Of a DNA stretch of 64,000 nucleotides, positions 22,261 to 34,069 are shown in pieces. The stretch lies in contig NMRB01000308.1 of the NCBI GenBank assembly GCA_002633025.1, positions 339,504-403,503 on the forward strand, in the 5' to 3' direction. How positions within the stretch are numbered: the first letter of the stretch is position 1; the number at the start of each line of letters is the position of its first letter. The notes beneath the pieces are model-generated. The model made no database searches and was not told the origin of the DNA. It was given only the letters and a program-made list of their open reading frames with translations. This DNA comes from Notospermus geniculatus. Its lineage: Eukaryota; Nemertea; Pilidiophora; Heteronemertea; Lineidae. A program made the translations under genes and the position numbers.

Positions 22261-22725
22261 GGCCCATATTCATAAAACTACTTGCATGTAAATCTAAAGG
22301 CCCGTTTACACATGCAACTTTTCATATGCAACTTCATGCAACTTGTTGCATAAACCTGATGAGACCAAAAAGTTTCATAAAAGTTAAAACGGGCCTTTAA
22401 CCGTCCCAGGTAGTTTGCAACAAGTTGCAAGTTGCTGCAACTTGCAACTTGGTGCAACCTAGTGTAAACCGGCCTTAAGTGTGACACTTATCCTTTGTTC
22501 AACACAAAAGATAAATATCATAATCACATTTTGACTTAAGTACATGTATGTTCATGAATATGGACCCTGGCCCCGTATTCATAAAACTACTTAAGTCTAA
22601 GTGTGATACTTATATTTTCTGTTAATGAACAAAGGGTAAGTGTCACACTTTGGCCCATATTCATGAAACTACTTAAGCTTAAGTGTGACACTGCCTTGAC
22701 TTAAGTATGTTTATGAATATGGACC
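22261..22725. mobile_element. MITE family C cluster with MITE-2 inside
   Basis: Same modules as 20691-20965, interrupted by MITE-2 at 22298-22475. The termini are CCATATTCATAAAACTACTT and TTTATGAATATGGACC. Confidence 0.85.
22298..22475. mobile_element. MITE-2, Harbinger-like, insertion seen against an empty site
   Basis: A 178-bp element with inverted ends AGGCCCGTTTACAC and AGGCCGGTTTACAC, and a centre rich in TGCAACTTG. It is flanked by TAA (22295-22297 and 22476-22478). Copy A reads AATCTAAGTGTGACAC at the same place with a single TAA, so insertion with 3-bp target duplication is shown directly. Confidence 0.92.
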
Positions 22726-22792
22726 ATGAGCCTTTCACATCGGGAAAATGTGTCACACATAACTCCAATAATCGTTCGAGACTCGTACTTAC

Positions 22793-23088
22793 TGCATTTC
22801 AAATTCAGTAGGTGGCGTCGTCGCCCAAAAGATCTTCGCCATTCCCCAGGCCAGCTCAATCAGGACAGACGAGTCCGCCAAAGCAAGGGCAGTCATGTAG
22901 TTACAAGTTGAAACCCGCCGGTTGTCCGGCTGAACCGTGATGATGATAGACATGAAATTCCCAAACAGCCCAACGAGCACGATGACGATCCATGAGTACT
23001 TCGTGCAGATAGGTAAATTAGACGAAGAGCCAACACGGCAGGTTCGACGCCAATTGTTTCCCTGTTGATTGCCGCTGTTAATGTCGTA
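22793..23088 (-). CDS. Class A GPCR, exon with N-terminus and TM1-TM2
   Basis: Minus-strand frame open from 23088 to donor GCA|GTAAGT at 22793 (phase 2, matching the exon at 21973). It encodes an Asn/Ser-rich N-terminal stretch, then TM1 WIVIVLVGLFGNFMSIII with the conserved GN, and TM2 CNYMTALALADSSVLIE with the LALAD motif, then an extracellular loop. A good ATG at 23117 (MASHLDKDIDTTLT) is in another frame, and the TM1 frame has a TGA just upstream. The true start therefore needs an upstream exon, a one- or two-base assembly error, or the gene is already broken. Together with the TM3-TM4 exon it forms an incomplete receptor. Confidence 0.65.
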
Positions 23089-23244
23089 TCAATGTCTTTG
23101 TCCAAGTGACTAGCCATCTTTCTAATGTGGACCGTGCACTTTTCTGAACAGTCACTGTGGATGGTCTTCCTGTAGCCCCGTTATTAAGTTTTGCCTGCAG
23201 CCAAAAGACGAAATGACACACGATCCACGCCTTTTTCGATATAA

Positions 23245-23665
23245 GGCCACCCTTTTTATATTTATTGGATTACGGATCCCCCCTCCCAGGTTTTTTGAAA
23301 ATGTTGAAAAAAAATAAAATTCCTGATGGTCTATTTTGTGTTCTTGTTTTTTTCCTGCCGACCACTAGGTGCAACGTAAAAGATATTTAAATGCTGACGC
23401 CCTGTATTTTCAGGATATAGGCCCCTATGTAGGCCCTATCTCTTGTTCTACTGTTGCATCAATAAAAGGTTTTATTTCTTTTTTACCACATTTCAATTTT
23501 TTTATTCCCTCCCCCTTGAATTTCTGTGATGCATAGCATGTAACACTAGGGAAAAAATTAAAAAGTCAAAGATTTCTGTATTTTATTTTTATTTTTATTC
23601 CCTCCCCTCCTACATAGGTTTCGGCCTGAAAAATCCGTAATCCAATAAATATAAAAAGTGTGGCC
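23245..23665. mobile_element. MITE family G, copy 1
   Basis: Inverted ends GGCCACCCTTTTTATATTTA and the complement of TAAATATAAAAAGTGTGGCC, with TAA directly flanking both sides (23242-23244 and 23666-23668). Arms continue through TTGGATTACGGAT. The centre is low-complexity and T-rich. A second member is at 44629-45079. Confidence 0.85.
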
Positions 23666-23693
23666 TAAATACAAACCTAAGAACTGCTATCTA

Positions 23694-23960
23694 AGCCCGG
23701 TGGTCGAGTGGTTAGCGCGCTTGACTACCAAACTGTACAATGGGTCGGCGCGGGTTCGACTCCGGGCGAAGGCATGTACAAAAAGTTGTGAAACATTAAT
23801 GCAGGGTCCGTCGGATGGGACTAAAAGCCGTGGTCCCTTGTACCTGAGTGTCTATGCCAGGGCAAGTAAAAGACCCCACACAGGTGGACAGTAGCCTGTC
23901 GTGGGCTCCATACCTCCGGCAAAAATCCAACAGGGTTACGACGCCGGTAATGATGATATA
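23694..23960 (+). repeat. tRNA-derived SINE
   Basis: The 5' part resembles a tRNA with an internal pol III promoter. There is an A-box-like TGGTCGAGTGGTTAGCG, a B-box GGTTCGACTCC, and GCCCGG pairing with CCGGGC. It is followed by a non-tRNA body containing GTCGGATGGGACTAAAAGCC, GTGGTCCCTTGT, GGGCAAGTAAAAGACCCC and CCTGTCGTGGGCTCC. Such bodies resemble the widely conserved central domain of metazoan tRNA-SINEs (possibly the Nin-DC type, named from memory). The anticodon arm is poor, so a functional tRNA is unlikely. Confidence 0.75.
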
Positions 23961-24486
23961 GAATGATATAGGTTTCAAACTACATGTACATGTATTTTGT
24001 TCAACTACTCGGCACGCGTAAAATGAGCATGCAACGATTCCTTTTTTGAATCGAAGCATTTTAAAATGATCCTCAAGTGTGTTGAATGCAAGAAAGGTGT
24101 TCCCTTAGCCACCGACAGACGACACTCCCATCTCGTATGTCGGAGTCGCACTTCTGAAGGCTTCTTAAAATCGGGAATGTATTTCATTCACCCGACAATT
24201 CTAGCTACACCCAAGGTCATTCGTTCATACATGTACATGTATATCAGTTCATCACAACTCCCATGGCCAAAACATAACCTAACGTTCAGTTGTTTGGCCA
24301 ACAATCCCCTTGAACAGCAGATGGCGCCGTTGAAACTCATCCACGGCAGTCACCAATGGTGCAGCTTTTTATTGCCAATGTAGGCCTACATCTTCAAATC
24401 AATGGTCCAGCGTCTCGCGGATGACGAGTGGGGTGTTGTCCGTAGGCTTGGGCATTTCAAGATTGGTACCTGCCAGAGACTGGGCG
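23961..24486. other. Intergenic, nothing recognised
   Basis: The overlapping plus and minus open frames near 24005-24383 show no domain. Confidence 0.35.
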
Positions 24487-24592
24487 TTGTGACAAAAGCT
24501 TGCAAATTCTTACTTCAGGTTTATACAGCATAGTGCATTTGTATTGCAGAATCAAAGTAAACGCAAATACTGGTGTTTATTCATACGACCCA
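24487..24592. mobile_element. MITE family A, degenerate copy
   Basis: Contains TTTATACAGCATAGTGCATT, TGTATTGCAGAATCAAAGTA and GTTTATTCATACGACCC, matching the family A centre and right end. Confidence 0.75.
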
Positions 24593-24779
24593 GGGGCGGA
24601 TGCACGATTTCGGAAAAGAGGGGGCGCCCTGTGCTAGAAACATTGAAATCTGCGGTGAATTTCAATGATTTGCTCCAAATTTCAGAATTTCACGGTCAAT
24701 TTTACAGATTTGTTGGGCGAAAGGGGAGGCGCGCGCCGGGTGCGCCCCTCCCGGATCCGCGCTGCGACTACATGGGGGG

Positions 24780-24793
24780 NNNNNNNNNNNNNN
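24780..24793. other. Assembly gap of 14 N inside a G run
   Basis: The unknown bases are flanked by G runs on both sides, a typical failure of sequencing through poly-G. Confidence 0.9.
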
Positions 24794-24864
24794 GGGGGGG
24801 GGGGGGGTATACATCGACCGTGACGCGACGTGCCCGCGTTCGATGTTCGTGAGGCCTACTAAAA

Positions 24865-25278
24865 TAGTGAGGTTTCGCAAATCTGACGAAACACGAAGTC
24901 GGCCTACGAAATACGAAATTGGACTCACTCCATGACGTAATGCAGCCTATTTCAGGATATGGTTGGTACCACAAATATCGCCTGCTGCAAGAGCGTCTTT
25001 TAGCGAATGACGTTAGATCGATAGAGCTACTGTGTATATCCAACTTTGAAATTTATCTTTAGTTTCCACTTCGTAGATGCGAAGTGGAAATTTAAAAACT
25101 CAACGAGATGCACCATAACTCTCTCGGTCTTACATGATATGCTAAAGGTCGCACTGGTAGCTGGGATATTTGTGGTACCAACCATCTCCTGAAATACATT
25201 ACATGTACGTCATGAAATGAAGTCTAATTTCGCATTTTTCGTACTTCGTGTTTCGTCACATTTGCGAAACCTCACTAA
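24865..25278. repeat. Foldback element, about 414 bp
   Basis: The ends TAGTGAGGTTTCGCAAA and TTTGCGAAACCTCACTA pair. The arms continue through GACGAAACACGAAGT, TTTCAGGAKATGGTTGGTACC and ACAAATATC. At the centre lies a short perfect hairpin, TTTCCACTTCG and its complement, at about 25064-25093. Confidence 0.85.
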
Positions 25279-25605
25279 TATCCCGGTGTAATAGAATCTA
25301 ATTCCTCCGAAGTATGTCCCCCTACGGATTACGCGGCACCATTGAATTGGATTTTCAAAAAAAGGCCAAGAACCTTAATAGTCAGGTGACCAACAATACG
25401 GGGGGGGGGGACATCAGGAAGGTGGGCATTACGTTCCATCGCACCTGTCGTCGTTGTCACACCGTCCTCTTTAACCATTCTTCTTCTTGGCCCCGAAGCC
25501 CGTGATCGTCGTCCAAACATTTGATCCACTTATCAATTACAACGAACAAATTCTTAAAATATATAAACTTTTAATTACACGTTTTCATGTATAAACAGCA
25601 CAGGA
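25279..25605. other. Intergenic, nothing recognised
   Basis: Contains a G run near 25400. No gene was recognised before the actin 3' end. Confidence 0.35.
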
Positions 25606-25611
25606 TTTAAT
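25606..25611 (-). terminator. Candidate polyadenylation signal for actin
   Basis: ATTAAA on the minus strand, about 210 bp after the actin stop codon. It is the first common signal variant seen in the 3' region. No transcript evidence is available. Confidence 0.4.
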
Positions 25612-25822
25612 GAAATCACCAACTAGGAGCACCGAATTACTTTTAGAGTCAAATGATTAACATCACATCGTACAATAATTGCCAAAGGGTCTCAGCTCAG
25701 AATGCAAGTTATCTCAGTAAAGGGAGTTGCCGAACTGAATGAGATTACTATGTTTTGTTACCATTTTCTGTTTCATGCGAGTAGTAGTTCAAAATTTTAC
25801 TATCTGTCCCTCATTAAACAGT

Positions 25823-28288
<2,466 letters not shown>

Positions 28289-28289
28289 N
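28289..28289. other. Single-N assembly join
   Basis: Lies exactly between the two tandem units of the actin first-exon duplication. Confidence 0.6.
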
Positions 28290-28822
28290 ATGTCTATGCC
28301 TACTATAGAAGGGTTTCTGCACCACGGCTCAGGGACGACGAGCTTGGCACCCGAATAAACAGGTCAACGACCTCTGCTGAGATGTAGGTTGCGGATTTTA
28401 CCCTGGATTTTACCAAGCGTCGATTGCCATACATACTCTAGTTTCGTTCTTGTAAGGTTACTTCACTGAACACCCATATGACCGCCTACCCTATTGAATA
28501 TGCATGGCAAAATAAAGAGCTGTTCAATGTGACTGACAACAAAGCAGTCTTCGCGGCCCAGTACAAGTAACGCGACTCACTCATTGGTTAGTTATGTTGA
28601 ATAGAATCAATAAATTCTTTGTATGGTCTATAATATTGTGGGCTAGGCCTAAACCTACAGCATGAATACCTGAAGTACTCAGTAACCTTAGAAGAACGAA
28701 ACTAGAGTAATTCGTCTAGGCCTATACGGTGCTGTATTATAATAATCATTAAGGACAGTCTAGAGGAATGCTATGGACGTTTATTTATCTAACCATTCTA
28801 ACATATCGAGCAAAATATTTCA

Positions 28823-29228
<406 letters not shown>

Positions 29229-29284
29229 CAAACGCAGGCCTATTCATTCACTCCAGGTCGCCCTATTCACAACAGAATGTATTT

Positions 29285-29294
29285 CCATATATGG
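29285..29294. promoter_or_regulatory. CArG box (SRF site) 1
   Basis: CCATATATGG, a perfect match to CC(A/T)6GG, about 142 bp upstream of the distal actin ATG. Serum response factor binding to such sites is the classic control of actin genes. Confidence 0.75.
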
Positions 29295-29304
29295 AGTTGT
29301 GTGA

Positions 29305-29314
29305 CCATATATGG
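29305..29314. promoter_or_regulatory. CArG box (SRF site) 2
   Basis: A second perfect CCATATATGG starting exactly 20 bp from the first, about two helical turns, so both sites face the same side of the DNA. Confidence 0.75.
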
Positions 29315-29517
29315 TGGTCGACAATCCATGTATAGAGACGATGTGATGTAAACGTTGTAAATGCTGAAGGACAGGACAAGGGGTCCCCGACCAATTAAAG
29401 TAAAACCCGATAATATTCTTATGTAATATTCCCAGGGAAATTCTCGTAAGATTAATCAACGATGCATGAGTCTGTCCAAGAAGACAAGTCCATTTGACAA
29501 CACTATCACCATTCCAT

Positions 29518-29637
29518 GGGTCATATCAATAAAGACTAGTAAATGCTTTTACTTGGATTTTGCAGTACAAATGCACTACGCTATTCTGTACAAATCTGAA
29601 GTAAAAGCATTTGCTGGCTTTTATTCATAAAATCACC
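29518..29637. mobile_element. MITE family A
   Basis: GGGTCATATCAATAAAGACT at the left and TTTATTCATAAAATCACCCC at the right. The inner arms are GTAAATGCTTTTACTT and AAGTAAAAGCATTTGCT. Confidence 0.85.
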
Positions 29638-29689
29638 CCATATTGGAATTCGTTTTATTCCTTTATTTATATTGCCCTCTGTTTGCATC

Positions 29690-29844
29690 TAAAGCGGGTG
29701 ATCCACTGTTGCGATTTTGGCTTGAGACGGGGTTGCGTTCCCTTGCGATTACCTTATATGGCAATCGGAAGTCCTTATAAGGTAATCGCAAGGGAACGCA
29801 ACCCCGTCTTAAGCCAAAATCGCAACAGTGGATCACCCGCTTTA
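29690..29844. repeat. Near-perfect hairpin element, 155 bp
   Basis: TAAAGCGGGTGATCCACTGT at the left pairs with its complement at the right. Arms of about 70 bp are almost perfect, with a short loop near ATGGCAATCGG. The overlapping open frames on both strands are shadows of it. Confidence 0.9.
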
Positions 29845-31162
29845 ACAATTCAACACAACATGAAGCTTTTTACCTCCATGAATACAAGTGCTGTGCTGTA
29901 TCGACCCATCTAACACAGATGACAGACAAAAACGCCCGTTTGACACAAAGGTGAATGGTGATATTATACATGCATACTGAATAATAAAGCAGTGAAAGGC
30001 TTATTAGATGATATTCATAAATGTATTTGTAATAGTTCTGCAGAAAACTGTCCATGCCATGCTCATACATGATTCGTTATCCTTGGGTATCGGCCGCTTT
30101 TTCCTGGAACACCCTTTATATTTATATTTATCTCATTGATACATCCGGTCTGGAGGTTTTTTATTGGCCAATTTGGATACTGCATTCATATGATGATTTG
30201 TGGACGAGGAAGTCGTTTTAGTGTCACTGATTGCTACTGATTGCTATTTTCAATATGACAATTTATATACTTTGTCAGACGCGTGGAATTGGTGTTGAAT
30301 CCAGCTTGACTGGTTAAAAACTAAAACCTGTCCTCGACCGTTTTGAAAGAATTGGACTACGGGTCCGTGCATTTCATCCGCGAAATCCTTGATTTTCTGA
30401 AATTAANGGGGGGGGGGGGGGGGGCGTGATGGAGAGCATCCTCGGTGTCACTGAAAACTTCACCATGACACAACTTTTACGCAGATTTTGGCCAGAAATG
30501 GTCCAGTGGAGTTTTTCCGCTTGTCCCCGACTCACCAAGAGCCTCGGCCCCACACTGCAAGGTGCGGTCCCCATTCGGCGCTTATTGCACTTGTTCTAAT
30601 AAATCAGAAGGAGAATCCGTAAGTCAAGAAAGGTGTCTCAGGAATGGAAGTCATGCTCTGGTTCTTTTTTTTAATGTTTTATCTGTCAGTGGACAGGACA
30701 AAGAACTCGCGTCGTGGGGATCGCCTCCGAGCTAATGGCTTGTGGCTGAATTAATACGCAATTTTTTTTATTTACGTTCGTGGAAATATGTGAAATGTTA
30801 TTCAATGTGCCAAGGAAGTGGTGTTGGTCAGCTCTGATTGGTCGCCGCCAGCATTTTCGACCAGAGTATACAGGGTGTGGAAGAATACACGACGTTTACT
30901 GGACCTTCGTTGCCGACTGAACGAACATTTTCATTTTAATTGCCAACATTCCACAAATCGATCGATCGATTTTGGCAAATGCAAACTAGCCTTTTGTCAG
31001 GCTATGCGACGTGTCGGGTCTGATCAGCGCATTCCGCCGTTGTGAGCATCACTGACGCGAATTTCTAGTGGTGCGATGCCGCATGCTTTCTCCATGACCA
31101 TCGCCGCGGAAACAAACAATGGTTGCAGCGTCGCATCGCTAGAAATTTGCGTGAATGGACTC
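29845..31162. other. Intergenic with single N at 30407
   Basis: No supported gene. An isolated N precedes a run of 17 G at 30408-30424. There is a short ATCGATCGATCGAT palindrome near 30958. The plus open frame 30818-31045 has no domain. Confidence 0.35.
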
Positions 31163-31340
31163 TAAAGCTAGGCGCACATGTGCGGCAAATCTCGATGCGG
31201 TAGGGGTGATTTTAAAGCATCTTCGAAGATGTTTTAAAGTTGACTGACCCAGCGCTGTCGACTCGTCATTTATCCGGGTCAGTCGACTTAGAAACACCCC
31301 TGCCGCATCGAGATTTGCCGCACATGTGCGCCTGGCTTTA
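31163..31340. repeat. Hairpin element, 178 bp
   Basis: Left TAAAGCTAGGCGCACATGTG pairs with right CACATGTGCGCCTGGCTTTA. The arms continue through GGCAAATCTCGATGCGG and, with interruptions, a GTCGACT block. Confidence 0.85.
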
Positions 31341-31567
31341 GCCTTTAGCGCTCACTCCCTACGTCCCCGGGGCGTGGGTGTGCGGTGACTTAGGGCCGAG
31401 CGAGTACGGTACTATGAACCACTGATTAGGCCTACCGGTCGCAGGATGTTTGAGAGTGAACGGCGCCCATCGTCATCAAAGCGACAACTGAGGTTGATCA
31501 GCCTTTCCAGAGGGCAGAGTCATGGAATCAAGTCACCAGTCAGTCAAAATCGCGGAACTAGTGTTGT

Positions 31568-31861
31568 CTGACGCCAGCCACTGACAGGGCACATCCAGCA
31601 TCCAGAGACATTTTTCAGTTCTTTTGACGTTCTGTAGATGGCGCTGCATGGCGGTGGTGTGACAGGCATTTTAGTCCTTTAGGAATCTATGTCTGGTTTT
31701 ATTGTTCAACCATGGAGGTATGGTTCAACGAGGGATTAGGGTGTATGAATGGTAGAAAACCAGCCCGTAACCATTCGAATATAACCTTGTGCCCAAGTGT
31801 TCTGCCTCAAAAGAGTCAAGAACCAAAATATACAGGCCTAGTCACTAGTGTATCTTCTGAT
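31568..31861. repeat. Direct repeat pair, copy 1
   Basis: About 290 bp beginning GTCTGACGCCAGCCACTGAC. It is nearly identical to 32788-33082, with small indels and the same order throughout, and ends GTGTATCTTCTGAT. Two hairpin elements and a single N lie between the copies. Confidence 0.9.
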
Positions 31862-31893
31862 CACAGGCACCTCTGAGAGTCGTCAGTAGGGTT

Positions 31894-32055
31894 GTTAAAC
31901 TCGGGGTCAAGGGCTAGGGTTATGGTTAGGGGGCTAAACGTACGGCGATATCTAGTACATAGGCCTAATATATAGAATTCTATATATTATGTACTAGATA
32001 TCGCCGTACGTTTAGCCCCCTAACTCTAACCCTAGCCCTTGACCCCGAGTTTAAC
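31894..32055. repeat. Near-perfect hairpin element, 162 bp
   Basis: GTTAAACTCGGGGTCAAGGG pairs with its complement at the right. The arms include GGGGGCTAAACGTACGGCG and GATATCTAGTACATA. The centre is TATATAGAATTCTATATA. Confidence 0.9.
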
Positions 32056-32268
32056 CACAGGAACTTGTACCGTTAATTACGGGGGTCCTACCCCCTATAT
32101 ATATAATACAGACAAGGAATGAAACACTGCCTTTTCCTGTACATGAATAGGAATGATCCGATGTCCCGTCGATTAAACACCGTTTTCACGGTCATATTCA
32201 CTTTTAATCCACAAACAATGGCGTTCTAATCCATCCATACAAACCAAACATTCATATCAACACATTGG

Positions 32269-32571
32269 TTTTACCATCAACGGGTGATTTCACATAATTT
32301 CAACACAAAATATCCAGAATTTTCGAAAAATTGACACAAGAACCTCGCGAACTTCAGAACGAGGCTCAACAGGCAGTGCCGCCACAAAACACGGCGGCTT
32401 ACGAAAACAATCAGTGAATAGCAACTGGGTTGTTTTCGTAAGCCGCCGTGTTTTGTGGCGGCACTGCCTGTTGAGCCTCGTTCTGAAGTTCGCGAGTTTC
32501 TTGTGTCAATTTTTCGAAAATTCTGGATATTTTGTGTTGAAATTATGTGAAATCACCCGTTGATGGTAAAA
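32269..32571. repeat. Large hairpin element with about 137-bp arms
   Basis: TTTTACCATCAACGGGTGAT at the left pairs with its complement ending at 32571. The arms are nearly perfect, around a short loop near 32412-32430. The right end coincides with the single N at 32572. Confidence 0.9.
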
Positions 32572-32572
32572 N
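32572..32572. other. Single-N assembly join
   Basis: Isolated N at the exact right end of the large hairpin. Long hairpins commonly break assemblies. Confidence 0.6.
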
Positions 32573-32605
32573 TTTTCTCCACTACGTTACACAAATAGAC
32601 ACTGT

Positions 32606-32753
32606 CATCGATCAGTCACCGCCATGTTTGACCGCATCACTCCTCCAAATGGAGTTACCATTAGGGACCGCTTCACAATGGTAAGGAATCCTTAGGCCTA
32701 CACATATTATTGCGCTGCACTTCTTTTCAACATGGCGGTGGCTGATCGATACT
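32606..32753. repeat. Degenerate inverted repeat
   Basis: ATCGATCAGTCACCGCCATG near the left pairs with CATGGCGGTGGCTGATCGAT near the right, with one mismatch. The interior is unpaired. Confidence 0.65.
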
Positions 32754-32787
32754 AGAGGGTGTTATTTGGAACGCCCTCTAGTGTCAA

Positions 32788-33082
32788 GAATGGTCTGACG
32801 CCAGCCACTGACAGGGCACATCCAGCATCCAGAGACATTTTTCAGTTCTTTTGACGTTCTGTAGATGGCGCTGGCGGTGGTGTGACAGGCACGTACTCTT
32901 TAGCCCTTTAGGAATCTATGTCTGGTTTTATTGTTCAACCATGGAGGTATGGTTCAACGAGGGATTAGGGTGTATGAATGGTAGAAAACCAGCCCATAAC
33001 CATTCGAATATAACCTTGTGCCCAATGTGTTCTGCCTCAAAAGCGTCAAGAACCAAAATATGTAGGCCTAGTGTATCTTCTG
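32788..33082. repeat. Direct repeat pair, copy 2
   Basis: Second copy of 31568-31861, in the same orientation. Confidence 0.9.
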
Positions 33083-33880
33083 ATGAATGGCGCGTGGGGG
33101 GCCATAAAATTTACTCATTCAGGTCGAGGAGGCATATCGAGTGTTGAAATCGTCACACTTCATATTTTATTTCCAACAAAGTTACTCATTCATCTTGCAT
33201 ACGACCCCGGGACACCGTCCAAAACAACACACATCATTCTGTTTTGATTTCAAATTTCCCGCGTTGATAATCTTCGCCGGGCGCGTACGATGGACCTTCG
33301 GTGAACTCCGTTTATTTCCGTCGTTTTCTTACGACGTGCTGGAGCTATCGACCCCCTGTGGAAAATTTTTGTTCTGGCGTGCATTGCAATGGTCTTTTGT
33401 CTTTGACTTTGAAAAGCAAAATACACAATATGCTCGTTGGAATTTGCTGGTAAATATATTTCACTTTAGTCCTTTTATGTTTCATGATCTGAAAAATGCA
33501 GAAGTTAACAACAATATTTCAATTCTGCGACAAAAGAATCGGTTCGTAAATCGTAGCGGACTCGTGACTGACTGATAAAAAATGCACACACACAATAAAA
33601 TGCACAAAGCACACGGCACACATGCACAGGAGAGTCCCACATGTACATGGGCACGCATTTGTCTGCTTAGGCCTATGTAGTCAGCAGTCAGTGTACGTAG
33701 GAAACCCGAAACCGAAGTGTGATTTGGCAACAACACAAATGTCAAAGTGACATGTCACAGGGGGACATCATGTGCACACCACATCATTCAAAGGCAGCGG
33801 TAATTTTAGCCCTAGGCTAGACCTACCTAGGCCTATTCATAATTCTAAATTCATTCGAAACGTGTTCATTCATGCATTTC
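33083..33880. other. Upstream region of CCAR1, no supported gene
   Basis: A plus-strand open frame of 144 codons (33141-33575) has no recognisable domain. The stretch 33240-33360 is relatively CpG-rich and contains TTTCCCGCG (about 33255), an E2F-like word. The CCAR1 promoter or leader exon may lie here, but I cannot place it. Confidence 0.3.
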
Positions 33881-34013
33881 TTAAGCTGCATTTACCAGAC
33901 ATCTGGAATGCAGTATAGGGACGCGGAATCCCCGGCCGAAGCGATATGTTGTATGCGAAAATGCATTGCATTTTCCGCGTTCCGCATTCCGCCTGTCAGC
34001 TAACGTAGCTTAA
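33881..34013. mobile_element. MITE family B, complete copy
   Basis: TTAAGCTGCATTTACCAGAC at the left and CAGCTAACGTAGCTTAA at the right, with a core of CGAAAATGCATTGCATTTTC. It is the reverse orientation of the copies at 19733 and 21503. It ends 20 bp before the acceptor of the first CCAR1 coding exon. Confidence 0.85.
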
Positions 34014-34069
34014 GGCCTACATTTTGTTTGCAGATAACCAGGATTTGCTGTTCTCTCGATTGAGTAGCC

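Larger units (their letters stand above)
21509..22771. repeat. Duplicated block, copy B
   Basis: Direct duplicate of 19733-21010. It contains the intact GPCR exon, lacks MITE-1 and carries MITE-2 instead. Homology ends at AACTCCAATAA, after which the two loci diverge. Confidence 0.92.

Noticed and set aside
23694-23770. Functional tRNA gene
   Set aside because: A- and B-box words are present but the anticodon arm does not pair well, and a long SINE body follows.
33141-33575. 144-codon plus-strand ORF upstream of CCAR1
   Set aside because: No domain or splice logic. Probably chance in the CCAR1 upstream region.
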